DNA of 64,000 bases from Ensifer sp. USDA 6670 (GTDB lineage Bacteria > Pseudomonadota > Alphaproteobacteria > Rhizobiales > Rhizobiaceae), in assembly GCA_000421085.1 (NCBI GenBank), contig ATWE01000016.1, forward strand, positions 1 to 64,000. The letters are read 5' to 3'. The position numbers and the translations under genes were made by a program. Within the stretch, counting starts at the first letter, position 1, and each line of letters opens with the position of its first letter. Shown piece after piece: positions 8,646 through 18,989 of this stretch. Below the pieces are notes generated by a model that did no database searches, was not told the origin of the DNA, and saw only the letters and a list, made by a program, of their open reading frames with translations.

Positions 8646-9575
8646 ATGGCGAGACAGGTGACAGGAAAGCTGCCCCAGTCCATCGACGAGACGAGGGCGA
8701 TGCTGGAGGCGCAGGATTATCTCGCCGGAACCGCTCTTGCGACCGTTCTCTTCCTAGCCCTCAGGATGAAGCGCCCGCTGTTCCTCGAAGGCGAGGCCGG
8801 CGTCGGCAAGACCGAGATCGCCAAGGTACTGGCGCGCGCCCTCGACCGCCCCCTTATCCGGCTTCAATGTTACGAGGGTCTTGATGTCGCCTCGGCCGTT
8901 TATGAATGGAACTATCCCGCCCAAATGCTGGAAATCCGCCTATCGGAAGCGGCGGGGACCGTCGACCGCCAGAGAGTGGAAAGCGACATCTTCTCCGAGC
9001 GGTTCCTCATAAGACGGCCGGTGCTGCAGGCGATATCGACGACGGCCGGGCGCGCGCCGGTGTTCCTGATCGACGAGCTCGACCGCACCGACGAAGCCTT
9101 CGAGGCCTTTCTCCTGGAGGTACTTTCCGATTTCCAGGTCACAATCCCCGAACTCGGGACGATCAAGGCCGACGAGCCGCCGGTCGTCATCATCACCACC
9201 AACCGGACCCGCGAAATCCACGACGCCTTGAAAAGGCGCTGTCTCTATCACTGGGTCGACTACCCCAGGGCGGCGCAGGAACTGGAGATCATCCGCCGCA
9301 AGGTTCCCGGCTGCAACGCGGCGCTTTCACGCGAGATCGTTGCCTATGTTCAGAGGTTGAGGGCGCTCGACCTCTTCAAGAATCCCGGCGTCGCGGAAAC
9401 CATCGACTGGGCCACGGCACTCACCGAGCTCGACGCGCTGGCGCTCGATCCCGAAACGGTGGCCGACACGCTCGGGACGCTTCTCAAATATCAGGACGAC
9501 ATCGCCCGAATCGAAGGTGCCGAAGGCCGCCGCCTGCTTGCCGAAGTGAAGGCCGAATTGCTGGCGCAGGGCTAA
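8646..9575 (+). CDS. MoxR-family AAA+ ATPase, CoxD-like
   Basis: 309 residues, an AAA+ ATPase with Walker A GEAGVGKTE (about residues 48-56), Walker B VFLIDELDR and sensor 1 TTNRTR. The C-terminal lid follows. In carboxydotrophs CoxD is a membrane-associated chaperone that helps mature the CuSMoO2 centre of CO dehydrogenase, working with the VWA protein CoxE encoded next door, as MoxR/VWA pairs do generally. The ATG follows a GGAGGAA site. It is the first gene of the run CoxD-CoxE-XdhC-XdhC-MobA. Confidence 0.85.
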   Translation: MARQVTGKLPQSIDETRAMLEAQDYLAGTALATVLFLALRMKRPLFLEGEAGVGKTEIAKVLARALDRPLIRLQCYEGLDVASAVYEWNYPAQMLEIRLSEAAGTVDRQRVESDIFSERFLIRRPVLQAISTTAGRAPVFLIDELDRTDEAFEAFLLEVLSDFQVTIPELGTIKADEPPVVIITTNRTREIHDALKRRCLYHWVDYPRAAQELEIIRRKVPGCNAALSREIVAYVQRLRALDLFKNPGVAETIDWATALTELDALALDPETVADTLGTLLKYQDDIARIEGAEGRRLLAEVKAELLAQG

Positions 9576-9580
9576 GCAGG

Positions 9581-10843
9581 ATGACCGGCGGAGCCCATGG
9601 GAATGAAGGAAGGCTTGCCGACAATATCGTCTTCTTCGCCCGCGCCCTCAGGCGTGCGGGACTGCGGATCGGTCCGGCCGCCATCGCCGATGCCATAGGT
9701 GCCGTAAAGCTGATCGGCATCGGCTCCCGCGGCGAATTCTACGCAGCGCTCCAATGCATCTTCGTCAAGCGCCATGAAGACCAGGCCGTCTTCGACGAGG
9801 CGTTCCGGCTGTTCTGGCGCTCGCCGGATCTGGTGAACAAGATGATCGCGCTCATGTCGCCCATTGCCATGCCTCGCTCCGGAGAGGATCGGCGCCGGCG
9901 CGCCGGCGAAGAACGCGTTCGTGATGCGCTTCTTGCCGCGCGGAAAGGCGCGCAGCAGCCGAGCGAAGCGCCGGAAGTGGAGGTCGATGCACGCTACACC
10001 GTCTCGGGCCGGGAACTCTTCCGCAAGGCGGATTTCGGCCAGATGACGGCCGCGGAGATCGCGGAGGCCAGAAAGGCATTGTCCGCAATCCTGCTGCCGC
10101 TCGACCGGGTACGAACGCGCCGCTATCGAAGGTCCCATCGCCCGGTGCGGATCGATCCGCGCTCCACCATGCGAGATGCCATGCGGTTTGGCGGGGATTT
10201 CATCCTGCCGCGCTTTCGCGAGCCTCGGCTCGTCCATCCGCCATTGGTCGTGCTTGCGGACATTTCCGGATCGATGAGCAGATATACCCGGATATTCCTG
10301 CACTTTCTGCATGCGCTGACCGAACAGCGGCATCGCGTCCATACGTTCCTTTTCGGGACGCGGTTGACCAATGTCACCAGGCAGATGCGCAACCGCGACC
10401 CCGACGAGGCGCTGGACGACTGTATCGCGGCGGTCAAGGACTGGTCCGGCGGCACGCGTATCGGGGAGACGCTGCACGATTTCAACCGCCGCTGGTCGCG
10501 CCGGGTGCTCGGGCAGGGGGCGGTCGTCCTCCTGATGACCGATGGGCTCGAGCGCGACGATACGGCCGAGTTGGGGACCGAGATCGATCGGCTGCATCGT
10601 TCCTGTCGCCGTCTCGTCTGGCTCAATCCGCTGCTGCGTTTCGACGGTTTCGAGGCGCGCGCCCGAGGCGTTAGGGCCATGCTTCCGCATGTCGACGAGT
10701 TCCGCCCGATCCACAATCTCGAATCCGTCGCCGATCTGGTGAAATCGCTGTCCGGGCGCGCAGCGCGCGATGCCGATCCGCGGCGTTTCCTGAGCCATGG
10801 ACGGCTTGCCGTTGACCGCGCGCCGGCGGATGCGTCACAGTGA
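9581..10843 (+). CDS. VWA-domain protein, CoxE-like
   Basis: 420 residues from the ATG at 9581, five bases after the CoxD-like stop; the frame is open far upstream but that part only mirrors the CoxD gene. Residues about 215-380 form a von Willebrand A domain with MIDAS motif DISGSMSRYTR, preceded by a basic linker (RTRRYRRSHRPVR). CoxE-type proteins partner a MoxR ATPase in inserting or sulfurating metal centres of molybdenum hydroxylases. The immediate pairing with CoxD supports this. Confidence 0.85.
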   Translation: MTGGAHGNEGRLADNIVFFARALRRAGLRIGPAAIADAIGAVKLIGIGSRGEFYAALQCIFVKRHEDQAVFDEAFRLFWRSPDLVNKMIALMSPIAMPRSGEDRRRRAGEERVRDALLAARKGAQQPSEAPEVEVDARYTVSGRELFRKADFGQMTAAEIAEARKALSAILLPLDRVRTRRYRRSHRPVRIDPRSTMRDAMRFGGDFILPRFREPRLVHPPLVVLADISGSMSRYTRIFLHFLHALTEQRHRVHTFLFGTRLTNVTRQMRNRDPDEALDDCIAAVKDWSGGTRIGETLHDFNRRWSRRVLGQGAVVLLMTDGLERDDTAELGTEIDRLHRSCRRLVWLNPLLRFDGFEARARGVRAMLPHVDEFRPIHNLESVADLVKSLSGRAARDADPRRFLSHGRLAVDRAPADASQ

Positions 10844-10898
10844 TGTGACTTGATCCGATGCAGGATCATTGCCTGAGTGCAGTTTTCGGAGTTGCAGC

Positions 10899-11231
10899 AT
10901 GCAGAACGAGCCGAACATCCTCGATCCTTTGGCGGTCGCCGAAAGCTGGCACAGGAAAGGTCGCTCCGTGGCGCTCGCGACCGTGATCGAAACCTGGGGC
11001 TCGGCGCCACGTCCGGTCGGCAGCCACCTGGTGATCGACAGCGATGGTAACTTCCAAGGCTCCGTTTCCGGCGGCTGCGTCGAGGGCGCGGTCATCACGG
11101 AGGCTGCCGACGTGATTGCATCCGGTACCCCGCGGGTTCTCGAATTCGGCGTGGCCGACGAGACGGCTTGGCGCGTCGGCCTTTCCTGCGGTGGCCGGAT
11201 CCGCGTCTATGTCGAACGAATTGACGGCTGA
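10899..11231 (+). CDS. XdhC/CoxI-type protein, short (N-terminal domain only)
   Basis: 110 residues from the ATG at 10899. It matches the XdhC_CoxI N-terminal domain: WHRKGRSVALATVIETWGS, then SAPRPVGSHLVIDSDGNF and GSVSGGCVEGAVI, the conserved SGGCVE loop with its Cys. In XdhC this domain binds the molybdenum cofactor before insertion into a hydroxylase. It lacks the Rossmann C-terminal domain, which is supplied by the next gene 3 bases later. The two together equal one XdhC protein, a split arrangement also seen as CoxF/CoxI-type pairs. Confidence 0.85.
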   Translation: MQNEPNILDPLAVAESWHRKGRSVALATVIETWGSAPRPVGSHLVIDSDGNFQGSVSGGCVEGAVITEAADVIASGTPRVLEFGVADETAWRVGLSCGGRIRVYVERIDG

Positions 11232-11234
11232 ACG

Positions 11235-11942
11235 ATGGAACTGAGCACACTCCAGATACTCAATGACGCCCGCGCGTCACGCCGCGCGGCCGTCGTCGTC
11301 AGCGATCTTTCGGACGGCAGCAGTCAGGCTTTTGTCGAGGGCGATGGCATTCCCCCTGAATGGGCCGCGCCCGTCTCCGAAGTGCTGCACTCGGGCCGGG
11401 CCCGCCTTCTGAACGTCGAGGAAAAGGCGCTTTTCTTCAACGTTCATCTGCCGCCCCCTCGTATCGTCGCGATCGGAGCGGTTCACATTTCGCAGGCATT
11501 GGCGCGTCTGGCGCCGGTTGCAGGCTTCGACATGGCGGTCGTCGACCCGCGCACCGCCTTTGCAACGGCCGAGCGTTTCCATGGCGTCGAGCTTCTTGCC
11601 GACTGGCCGGAAGACGTTCTGCCCGCTCGCCCGCTCGACCGCTACACGGCACTCGCCGCCCTCACGCACGATCCGAAGATCGATGACTATCCGATCAGGG
11701 CGGCACTGGAGGCGGGATGCTTCTATGTCGGCGCGCTTGGCAGCCGCAAAACCCACGCAGCTCGGACCGAACGCCTGCAGACGCAAGGGGTGTCGGGGGA
11801 GGCGATCGCGCGTATCAAGGCGCCTATCGGCCTGGATATAGGTGCCGCGAGCCCGGCGGAGATTGCGGTTGCCGTGCTGGCAGAGATCATCGGGGCGCTG
11901 CGGCATCGCGACGTGAACCTGCCGCAGGAGGGGGCCAAGTGA
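11235..11942 (+). CDS. XdhC-family protein with C-terminal Rossmann domain
   Basis: 235 residues. The N-terminal third is a weak remnant of the XdhC_CoxI domain without the SGGCVE loop; residues about 80-225 are the XdhC_C Rossmann domain (PRIVAIGAVHISQALARLAP, DPRTAF, ALTHDPKIDD, YVGALGSRKTHAAR, PIGLDIGAASPAEIAVAVLAE). Together with the preceding short protein it should chaperone and help sulfurate molybdenum cofactor. Its stop overlaps the GTG of the next gene by four bases, so production is coupled to the MobA-like enzyme. Confidence 0.85.
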   Translation: MELSTLQILNDARASRRAAVVVSDLSDGSSQAFVEGDGIPPEWAAPVSEVLHSGRARLLNVEEKALFFNVHLPPPRIVAIGAVHISQALARLAPVAGFDMAVVDPRTAFATAERFHGVELLADWPEDVLPARPLDRYTALAALTHDPKIDDYPIRAALEAGCFYVGALGSRKTHAARTERLQTQGVSGEAIARIKAPIGLDIGAASPAEIAVAVLAEIIGALRHRDVNLPQEGAK

Positions 11943-13555
11943 GGTTCGGGCCCGTACGGCTTGCCGATGCCGAAGGCGCTCTCCTGGGCCATTCGGTAAA
12001 GATCGGCACAATGAAACTGCCAAAGGGGCATCGCCTCAGCGCCGACGATGTCGCGGCACTCGCCGAAGCGGATGTCACGGAGGTCATTGTCGCGAGGCTC
12101 GAGCCGGACGACCTGCCGGAGGACGAAGCCGCGGCGCGCATAGCGGCGGCGATCGCTCCGGATCACCTGCGGTTCTCGCGGGCCACGACCGGCCGGGTCA
12201 ACGTTTATGCTACCGCTGCCGGTCTTTTCGTTGCCAATCGCGCGGTTGTCGATCTGCTGAACCGCATAGATCCGGCGATCACGCTCGCCTGCCTTGCCGA
12301 TCATGTTGCCGTCGACGCCGGAGACATGGTGGCGACGATCAAGATCATCCCCCTTGCCGTGCCGCAAGCGCTCGTGGAGCGAGCGCAGGCACTGCTTCGG
12401 GCGGATCTGGCCTTCGAGGTCAAGCCGTTCACGCCGCGGCGCGCGGCCCTGGTGGCGACCGAACTGCCTTCGTTGAAGAGCCAGGTGATGGACAAGACGC
12501 GCGCCGTTCTCACGGCAAGGCTCCTGCAATCGGGCAGCCGCCTCGATAGCGAGCAACGCGTAGCTCATACCATCGAAGCGGTCGCCGCCGCGATCTCGGA
12601 CGCTGCCGCTTCGCACAACCTGATCATCGTCTTCGGAGCTTCGGCCGTGGCTGATCCGGACGATGTGATCCCTGCCGCCATCCGGCGCGCGGGCGGCGTC
12701 GTGGAACACGTCGGAATGCCGGTCGATCCGGGCAATCTGCTCGTGCTCGGGCGATTAGGGGAAATCCCGGTCGTGGGTGCCCCCGGATGCGCACGCAGCC
12801 CGCGAGAAAACGGCTTCGACTGGATCCTCGACCGGTTGATCGCGGGCGAGTGGCCGAGCAACGCCGACATTACCGGGCTCGGCGTCGGGGGCCTGCTCAA
12901 GGAAATCCCGACGCGTCCGCAGCCGCGGGAAGAGACCGCCGGCAAGCGGCCGGGTCCGGTCGGGGTCGTGGTGCTCGCAGCCGGCCAGGCGATCCGGATG
13001 GGGCCGGATGGCCGCCACAAGCTGCTCGCGGAGTTCGAAGGCATGCCGCTGGTGCGCCGGTCGGTGGAGACCGCCATAGCGGCTGCTCCGGGCAGAGTGA
13101 TCGTGGTAACCGGGCACCGGGAAGCGGAGATCCGGGCGGCACTCGCCGGGCTGCAGACCACATTCGTCTCGAACCCCGACTACCGGAGCGGGATGGCCTC
13201 TTCGCTGATTGCCGGTCTCTCCGCCCTGGATGCCGGCGCCGGCGGGATGCTCGTCATGCTTGCCGACATGCCGGGCATTACTTCTGCACATCTGGCAAAA
13301 TTGATCGCTGCCTTCGAAGCCGAATCCGGCCGTGCTGTGGTGCGTGCCGTCGCCGGCGGTCAGCGCGGCAATCCGGTCATTCTGCCGAAGGAGACTTTCC
13401 ATGCCGTCCGGCAACTCGTCGGCGACGTGGGGGCGAGGCACATCGTCGAGCGCTGCGGCTTGCCGGTGATCGATGTCGAACTCGGCGCTGCGGCGCGTCT
13501 TGATCTCGACACGCCGGAGGCGATAGTGGCTGCCGGCGGGCTATTGAGGGATTGA
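11939..13555 (+). CDS. Molybdopterin-binding / MobA-like nucleotidyltransferase fusion protein
   Basis: 538 residues from a GTG at 11939 (GTGA overlap with the XdhC gene). Residues about 1-330 are a MoeA/MoaB-like molybdopterin-binding part (FGPVRLADAEGALLGHSV, TTGRVNVYATAAGLFVAN, IVFGASAVADPDDVIPAAI). Residues about 345-535 are a MobA/MocA-type NTP transferase (VGVVVLAAGQAIRMG, DGRHKLLAEFEG, MLADMPGITSAHL, GQRGNPVILP). MocA enzymes add CMP to molybdopterin, giving the cytosine dinucleotide form used by CODH and aldehyde-oxidase-type hydroxylases. The fusion and its position support a role in maturing such an enzyme. Confidence 0.85.
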   Translation: MRFGPVRLADAEGALLGHSVKIGTMKLPKGHRLSADDVAALAEADVTEVIVARLEPDDLPEDEAAARIAAAIAPDHLRFSRATTGRVNVYATAAGLFVANRAVVDLLNRIDPAITLACLADHVAVDAGDMVATIKIIPLAVPQALVERAQALLRADLAFEVKPFTPRRAALVATELPSLKSQVMDKTRAVLTARLLQSGSRLDSEQRVAHTIEAVAAAISDAAASHNLIIVFGASAVADPDDVIPAAIRRAGGVVEHVGMPVDPGNLLVLGRLGEIPVVGAPGCARSPRENGFDWILDRLIAGEWPSNADITGLGVGGLLKEIPTRPQPREETAGKRPGPVGVVVLAAGQAIRMGPDGRHKLLAEFEGMPLVRRSVETAIAAAPGRVIVVTGHREAEIRAALAGLQTTFVSNPDYRSGMASSLIAGLSALDAGAGGMLVMLADMPGITSAHLAKLIAAFEAESGRAVVRAVAGGQRGNPVILPKETFHAVRQLVGDVGARHIVERCGLPVIDVELGAAARLDLDTPEAIVAAGGLLRD

Positions 13556-13558
13556 GCG

Positions 13559-13876
13559 ATGGACAATGCGGCGATCGAGGAGATCTTCGAAACACTCGGC
13601 CCGGTCAAGATTCGCCGCATGTTCGGCGGCAAGGGCATCTATTTCGACGGCATCATTCTTGCGTTGGAAGTGAACGGCGAAATTCTTCTGAAGGGCGATG
13701 CCGAATCGGCGCCGGCTCTCGAGGAAGCAGGCGCCCGGCAGTGGGCCTATGAAGGCAAGGGCAAGCCGGTGAAAATGCCCTATTGGAGCATCCCTGAGCC
13801 GGCTTGGGACGATCCGGACGAAATGGCGCGCTGGGTTGGACTTGCCTACGAGGCCGCGCTCAGGTCGAAAAAGTAG
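13559..13876 (+). CDS. TfoX/Sxy N-terminal domain protein
   Basis: 105 residues, a stand-alone TfoX N-terminal domain: GPVKIRRMFGGKGIYFDGI near the start and GARQWAYEGKGKPVKMPYW in the second half. In gammaproteobacteria TfoX promotes competence genes with CRP; short alphaproteobacterial members have no proven role. It begins 3 bases after the MobA-like gene and so belongs to the same transcript, though nothing suggests a link to molybdenum enzymes. Confidence 0.8.
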   Translation: MDNAAIEEIFETLGPVKIRRMFGGKGIYFDGIILALEVNGEILLKGDAESAPALEEAGARQWAYEGKGKPVKMPYWSIPEPAWDDPDEMARWVGLAYEAALRSKK

Positions 13877-13894
13877 AGATGATTGTCCCGTGTT

Positions 13895-14302
13895 TCAGGC
13901 GAGCGCCCGCACCGCATCTGCCGCAAAGCGGGATAGAGGCTGGGGCAGGGCGGTCAGGTCGAACCAGCGGATATCGGAGAGCTTGTCCGGCTCGGTGAGA
14001 CGCGGCTCGCCGGAAAAATTCTCCGTCACATAGATCAGCGAGATCCAATGTTGCCGATCGGCTTCGATCATCTGCTCGCTGACGCATAAAAAGCGGGTCG
14101 AATGGATGGAAAGGCCGCTTTCCTCCTCCGCCTCGCGTCGGGCTGCATCCTGCGCGAGTTCCATATGATCGACTTTGCCGCCGACGATGCTCCAGTGACC
14201 GGCTTCCGGCGCCTTCAGGCGTCGGCAAAGGAGGATCTTTCCATCCCGCAGGATTGCCAGACCGCAGCCGAGACCGGGGAAATCGATGCCGGGCAGTGCC
14301 AT
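13895..14302 (-). CDS. NUDIX hydrolase
   Basis: 135 residues with a complete Nudix box, GGKVDHMELAQDAARREAEE then ESGL (GX5EX7REUXEEXGU), at about residues 41-64. It hydrolyses nucleoside diphosphates linked to another group; the substrate cannot be read from sequence, though ADP-ribose or (d)NTP house-cleaning types are likely. Convergent with the TfoX gene, 10 bases after the DEAD-box helicase gene stop-side on the same strand, so likely co-transcribed downstream of it. Confidence 0.9.
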   Translation of the reverse strand: MALPGIDFPGLGCGLAILRDGKILLCRRLKAPEAGHWSIVGGKVDHMELAQDAARREAEEESGLSIHSTRFLCVSEQMIEADRQHWISLIYVTENFSGEPRLTEPDKLSDIRWFDLTALPQPLSRFAADAVRALA

Positions 14303-14312
14303 GAACGAAGAA

Positions 14313-15812
<1,500 letters not shown>

Positions 15813-16011
15813 AGGGGAAACTGTTTCCGTTCCGGTTCTGATGAACTCTGATCGATCGTTGGAAAATGCAGCAGCATGTGGCGGCGCTCATACGACCAAA
15901 GGCGCCGAAAGTCAAGAAATCCAGCACGTTGAAACACTGGAAGTTGAATCCGCCCGATTCTCATGCTTTTCGCGTCAGGCGCGCGAGAGGTAGCTGCCCG
16001 CACGCCCATTG

Positions 16012-17340
16012 TCAATCGAGATAGCCGGCGAGCTCCGTTCCGGCCCTCAGGAAGCGCGCCGGATCGACGGCGTGCCCATTCAGGCGAACCTCGTAATGAA
16101 GATGCGGTCCCGTCGACCGTCCGGTGCTTCCGGACTTGGCAATGACCGCGTCCGCCTCTACCTCATCGCCCACATCAACCAGGATGGCGGACAGATGTGC
16201 ATAGCGGGTCGAGATGCCGTTGCCGTGATCGATCTCGATCATATTTCCATAGCCGCCCGCCGAACCCGCGGCCGTGACGGTGCCACCTGCGGTCGCGCGG
16301 ACTCGCGTGCCGGTCGGTGCGCGAAAGTCCGTCCCGGCGTGCAGCGCCGGACGGCCGAGAAATGGATCCAGCCGATTTCCGAAGCCGCTGGAGACATCGG
16401 CTGCCGGCGCCGGGCTGGCGAGAGGAAGTCTCTTTGCTGCGTCACGGGTCTGCTCGAGCTCCAGGAGGGCACTGTCGAGACCGACCAGCGATCGATCGAA
16501 CACGTCTCCGTCCTGCGGTGCGACGAAGGGGCCGCCAATTCCCGCTACCGCCGCACGTTCGGTATCGAGCACTTCCTCAGCTGCCGGGAGCGTGAAGCCG
16601 GTATTGTTCACGATCGCCCTGATCGTCTCGGACGTCCTTAGCGCGCTGTCCGTCATCTGCCGGAGATGCGCCATTTGTTCGCGCTCCACGCCCTTGAGCG
16701 AAAGCGTGACATTGGAAAAAATCCGGTCGGCCCGGTCGGAAGCGCTTTCGCCGCCAAAATTCCGGGAGGAGACGGGTGCATAGCCGAGTACGGCGGGGCG
16801 GGAAGGCCGGTCGTCCTCCTTGCCGGCAATGCCCATGATCGCCTCGATGGCCTTGACGCCGCTCCGAGCTTCTGCGCGCCCGTCATAGGCCAGCGGTTCC
16901 GTTGCCGGCAAAGTGTCTTGCCGTCCGGTATGATTCGCGGCCGTACCGTCTTCCGGGAGTGCGCCGAACCGGCCGCTTCTGGAGGCCAGCGCCAGCTGCC
17001 GCTGCAGAAGCTTCTCGACCTTCTGCTCGACAACCTGTTGATCCAGCAATTGCCGGCTCGTGACACGGTCCACCTGCGCTCGCAGTGCAGTGATCCGGTC
17101 CTCGTATTCATGCTGCATGCGAGCCTGCCGCGCGATCGTTCCGCCGATCAGGTCGTCGCGAAGCACCAGATATGTGGTTGCGGCAAGATATCCTATGCCG
17201 AACATGCCGACCAAACAGATGGCCAGCGTCGCCATCCACGGGCGGACGGTCATGTGCCGGACCGTGTCGCCGCTCGCCAGGATAAGGACGTGACATTGCC
17301 TTCGCTTCCCGAAGGCCCTTACCGAACCGCCAGACACCAC
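16012..17340 (-). CDS. M23-family metallopeptidase with coiled coil, membrane-anchored
   Basis: About 442 residues if translation starts at the GTG at 17340, which follows a G-rich site; a TTG at 17415 would add 25 residues and an ATG at 17253 would remove 29. One transmembrane helix (ATLAICLVGMFGIGYLAA) is followed by a coiled coil of about 70 residues (RMQHEYEDRITALRAQVDRV) and a variable linker. The LytM domain at the C-terminus has the zinc ligands HAGTDF and HLHYEV. Such proteins cut peptidoglycan cross-links or activate amidases in the periplasm. Confidence 0.85.
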   Translation of the reverse strand: MVSGGSVRAFGKRRQCHVLILASGDTVRHMTVRPWMATLAICLVGMFGIGYLAATTYLVLRDDLIGGTIARQARMQHEYEDRITALRAQVDRVTSRQLLDQQVVEQKVEKLLQRQLALASRSGRFGALPEDGTAANHTGRQDTLPATEPLAYDGRAEARSGVKAIEAIMGIAGKEDDRPSRPAVLGYAPVSSRNFGGESASDRADRIFSNVTLSLKGVEREQMAHLRQMTDSALRTSETIRAIVNNTGFTLPAAEEVLDTERAAVAGIGGPFVAPQDGDVFDRSLVGLDSALLELEQTRDAAKRLPLASPAPAADVSSGFGNRLDPFLGRPALHAGTDFRAPTGTRVRATAGGTVTAAGSAGGYGNMIEIDHGNGISTRYAHLSAILVDVGDEVEADAVIAKSGSTGRSTGPHLHYEVRLNGHAVDPARFLRAGTELAGYLD

Positions 17341-17460
17341 ATCACCCCCGCCGATGCGCCCCAGATTGCGCGTCCGTAGACGCGCTGCGCTGTAGTTCGC
17401 GTTGCTCGAAGGCAATTACACTTTGTTAGGGTTAATAAAGCGTGTGTGCGAGGCGCTTTC

Positions 17461-18288
17461 TCAGATGTTGGTGGAGGCGGTCATCGATCGGTAGAAAGAG
17501 GGGGTCAATCCCGCCTCCGCCCGGGCAATGTCGTTGAACGGGGGTTTCAGCGGTCCGCGGAAATTCGCCCGCACGAGCGTTTGAAAGGTTGCGGCGGGGT
17601 CCTTCTTCTGGCGGGCGCAGAGAAAGCGGAACCATTTCGCTCCAACCGCGACGTGACCCTTCTCGTCCTCGTAGATGACGTCGAGGATGGTAGCGCTCTC
17701 ATTGTCGCCGGTCTCCCGCATCTTTGCGCGCAATGCCGGAGTCACATCAAGTCCACGGGCCTCGAGAATCAGCGGCACGACGGCCAGGCGGGCGGTCAGG
17801 TCGTTGCGCGTGTCGTGCGCCGCCTGCCAGAGGCCGTCATGAGCGGGAAGATCGCCATAGTCGGCCCCGAGATCGTTCAGCCTTTGCCTTACCATGCGAA
17901 AATGCTTGGCTTCTTCGAAGGCAACCTGCATCCAACCGTCAAAGAAGGAATTCGGCACCGGCTCGGATGCAAAGCGTGCGACGATGTCGAGGGCCAGATC
18001 GACGGCGTTCAGTTCTATATGAGCGATAGCGTGCAGCAGAGCGATGCGCCCTTTCAGCGAACCGAGCGAGCGCCGCTTGACCTGGGTCGGCGGCGTCAGA
18101 ACGGGCTTGTCCGGGCGGCCGGGCCGCTCGGGCACGGTGCGGTCCAAAGGCGAGCGCAAGGACAGCGTTCGCGCCTGCCAGCGCCGCGCCGCCTCCTGCG
18201 CAAGCTCCGTCTTGACGGCAAGATCGGCGGCACGGATCGCTTCGACGGCCGCCCCGCGCAAGCTATGGAATTGCGGAAGTCGCGTCAT
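17461..18288 (-). CDS. DUF455 ferritin-like protein
   Basis: 275 residues from the ATG at 18288; a TTG at 18309 that overlaps the PrxQ stop is an alternative. The core contains the pattern of a ferritin-like di-iron fold: AIAHIELNAVDLALDI, FEEAKHFRMVRQRL, and a late YEDEKGHVAVGAKWF, i.e. Glu/EExxH pairs. The family (DUF455) is widespread in proteobacteria and uncharacterised. It lies 18 bases after the peroxiredoxin gene on the same strand, so a role in oxidative or iron stress is plausible but inferred. Confidence 0.8.
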   Translation of the reverse strand: MTRLPQFHSLRGAAVEAIRAADLAVKTELAQEAARRWQARTLSLRSPLDRTVPERPGRPDKPVLTPPTQVKRRSLGSLKGRIALLHAIAHIELNAVDLALDIVARFASEPVPNSFFDGWMQVAFEEAKHFRMVRQRLNDLGADYGDLPAHDGLWQAAHDTRNDLTARLAVVPLILEARGLDVTPALRAKMRETGDNESATILDVIYEDEKGHVAVGAKWFRFLCARQKKDPAATFQTLVRANFRGPLKPPFNDIARAEAGLTPSFYRSMTASTNI

Positions 18289-18305
18289 GGTCTTGCCGTA
18301 TCTGC

Positions 18306-18773
18306 TCAAAGCGCCTTTGCGGCGGCCAGAACCTCGCCGGCGTGGCCGGGGACTTTGACCTTTTCCCAGACTCGGCTGATCACGCCCTGCCGATCGATCA
18401 GGAAGGTGGTCCGCTCGACCCCCATATATTTGCGGCCGTACATGCTCTTCTCCACCCAGACGCCGTAGGCGTTTGCCGCAGCCTTATCCTCGTCCGCGCC
18501 AAGGGCGACCGTGAGGCCGTGTTTTTTTGTGAAACGATCGTGGCTCTTGGCCGAATCAGGCGATATGCCGACGAGCGCAATTCCCGCTTCCTGGAATTCC
18601 TTGGCCAGAGTCGAGAAGGAGATAGCCTCCTCGGTGCAGGCTTTCGTATCGTCCTTCGGGTAGAAGAAAAGAACTATCGGCTTTCCGCGCAGTGCAGCGA
18701 GCGAGATCGAACCGCCGCCATCACGAGGAAGTTCGAACTCCGGGGCGATATCGCCTTGTCCCAATCCTGCCAT
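18306..18773 (-). CDS. Peroxiredoxin, BCP/PrxQ type
   Basis: 155 residues from the ATG at 18773, preceded by AAAGG at 7 bases. Thioredoxin fold with VLFFYPKDDTKACTEEAISF; Cys46 is the peroxidatic residue. E. coli BCP has a resolving Cys five residues later; here that place is Ile, so this belongs to the class that resolves with another Cys or with an outside thiol. It reduces hydrogen peroxide and organic hydroperoxides in the cytosol. Upstream of, and probably co-transcribed with, the DUF455 ferritin-like gene. Confidence 0.9.
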   Translation of the reverse strand: MAGLGQGDIAPEFELPRDGGGSISLAALRGKPIVLFFYPKDDTKACTEEAISFSTLAKEFQEAGIALVGISPDSAKSHDRFTKKHGLTVALGADEDKAAANAYGVWVEKSMYGRKYMGVERTTFLIDRQGVISRVWEKVKVPGHAGEVLAAAKAL

Positions 18774-18989
18774 GATCAAACCTTTCTTACGTCACCTTTT
18801 GTGGGCATTGCGCGGTTAATGCATGTCCCCAAAATCTGCAGCGTCTTCGGGATCGAATGCAATGCGCTTGACGGCATATCGGAGATCGCCGAAGCCCGTC
18901 CAGCAGAGTTGTGATAGATTTGACAGGTGCCGGACGGCTTCGTAGCAACTGTATGATCCTTTAACTCGGGTTCGAGTGGAGGTGATATC

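Noticed and set aside
8906..9580. N-terminal extension of the CoxE-like frame
   Set aside because: This part is only the CoxD gene read in another frame; the ATG at 9581 fits the family.
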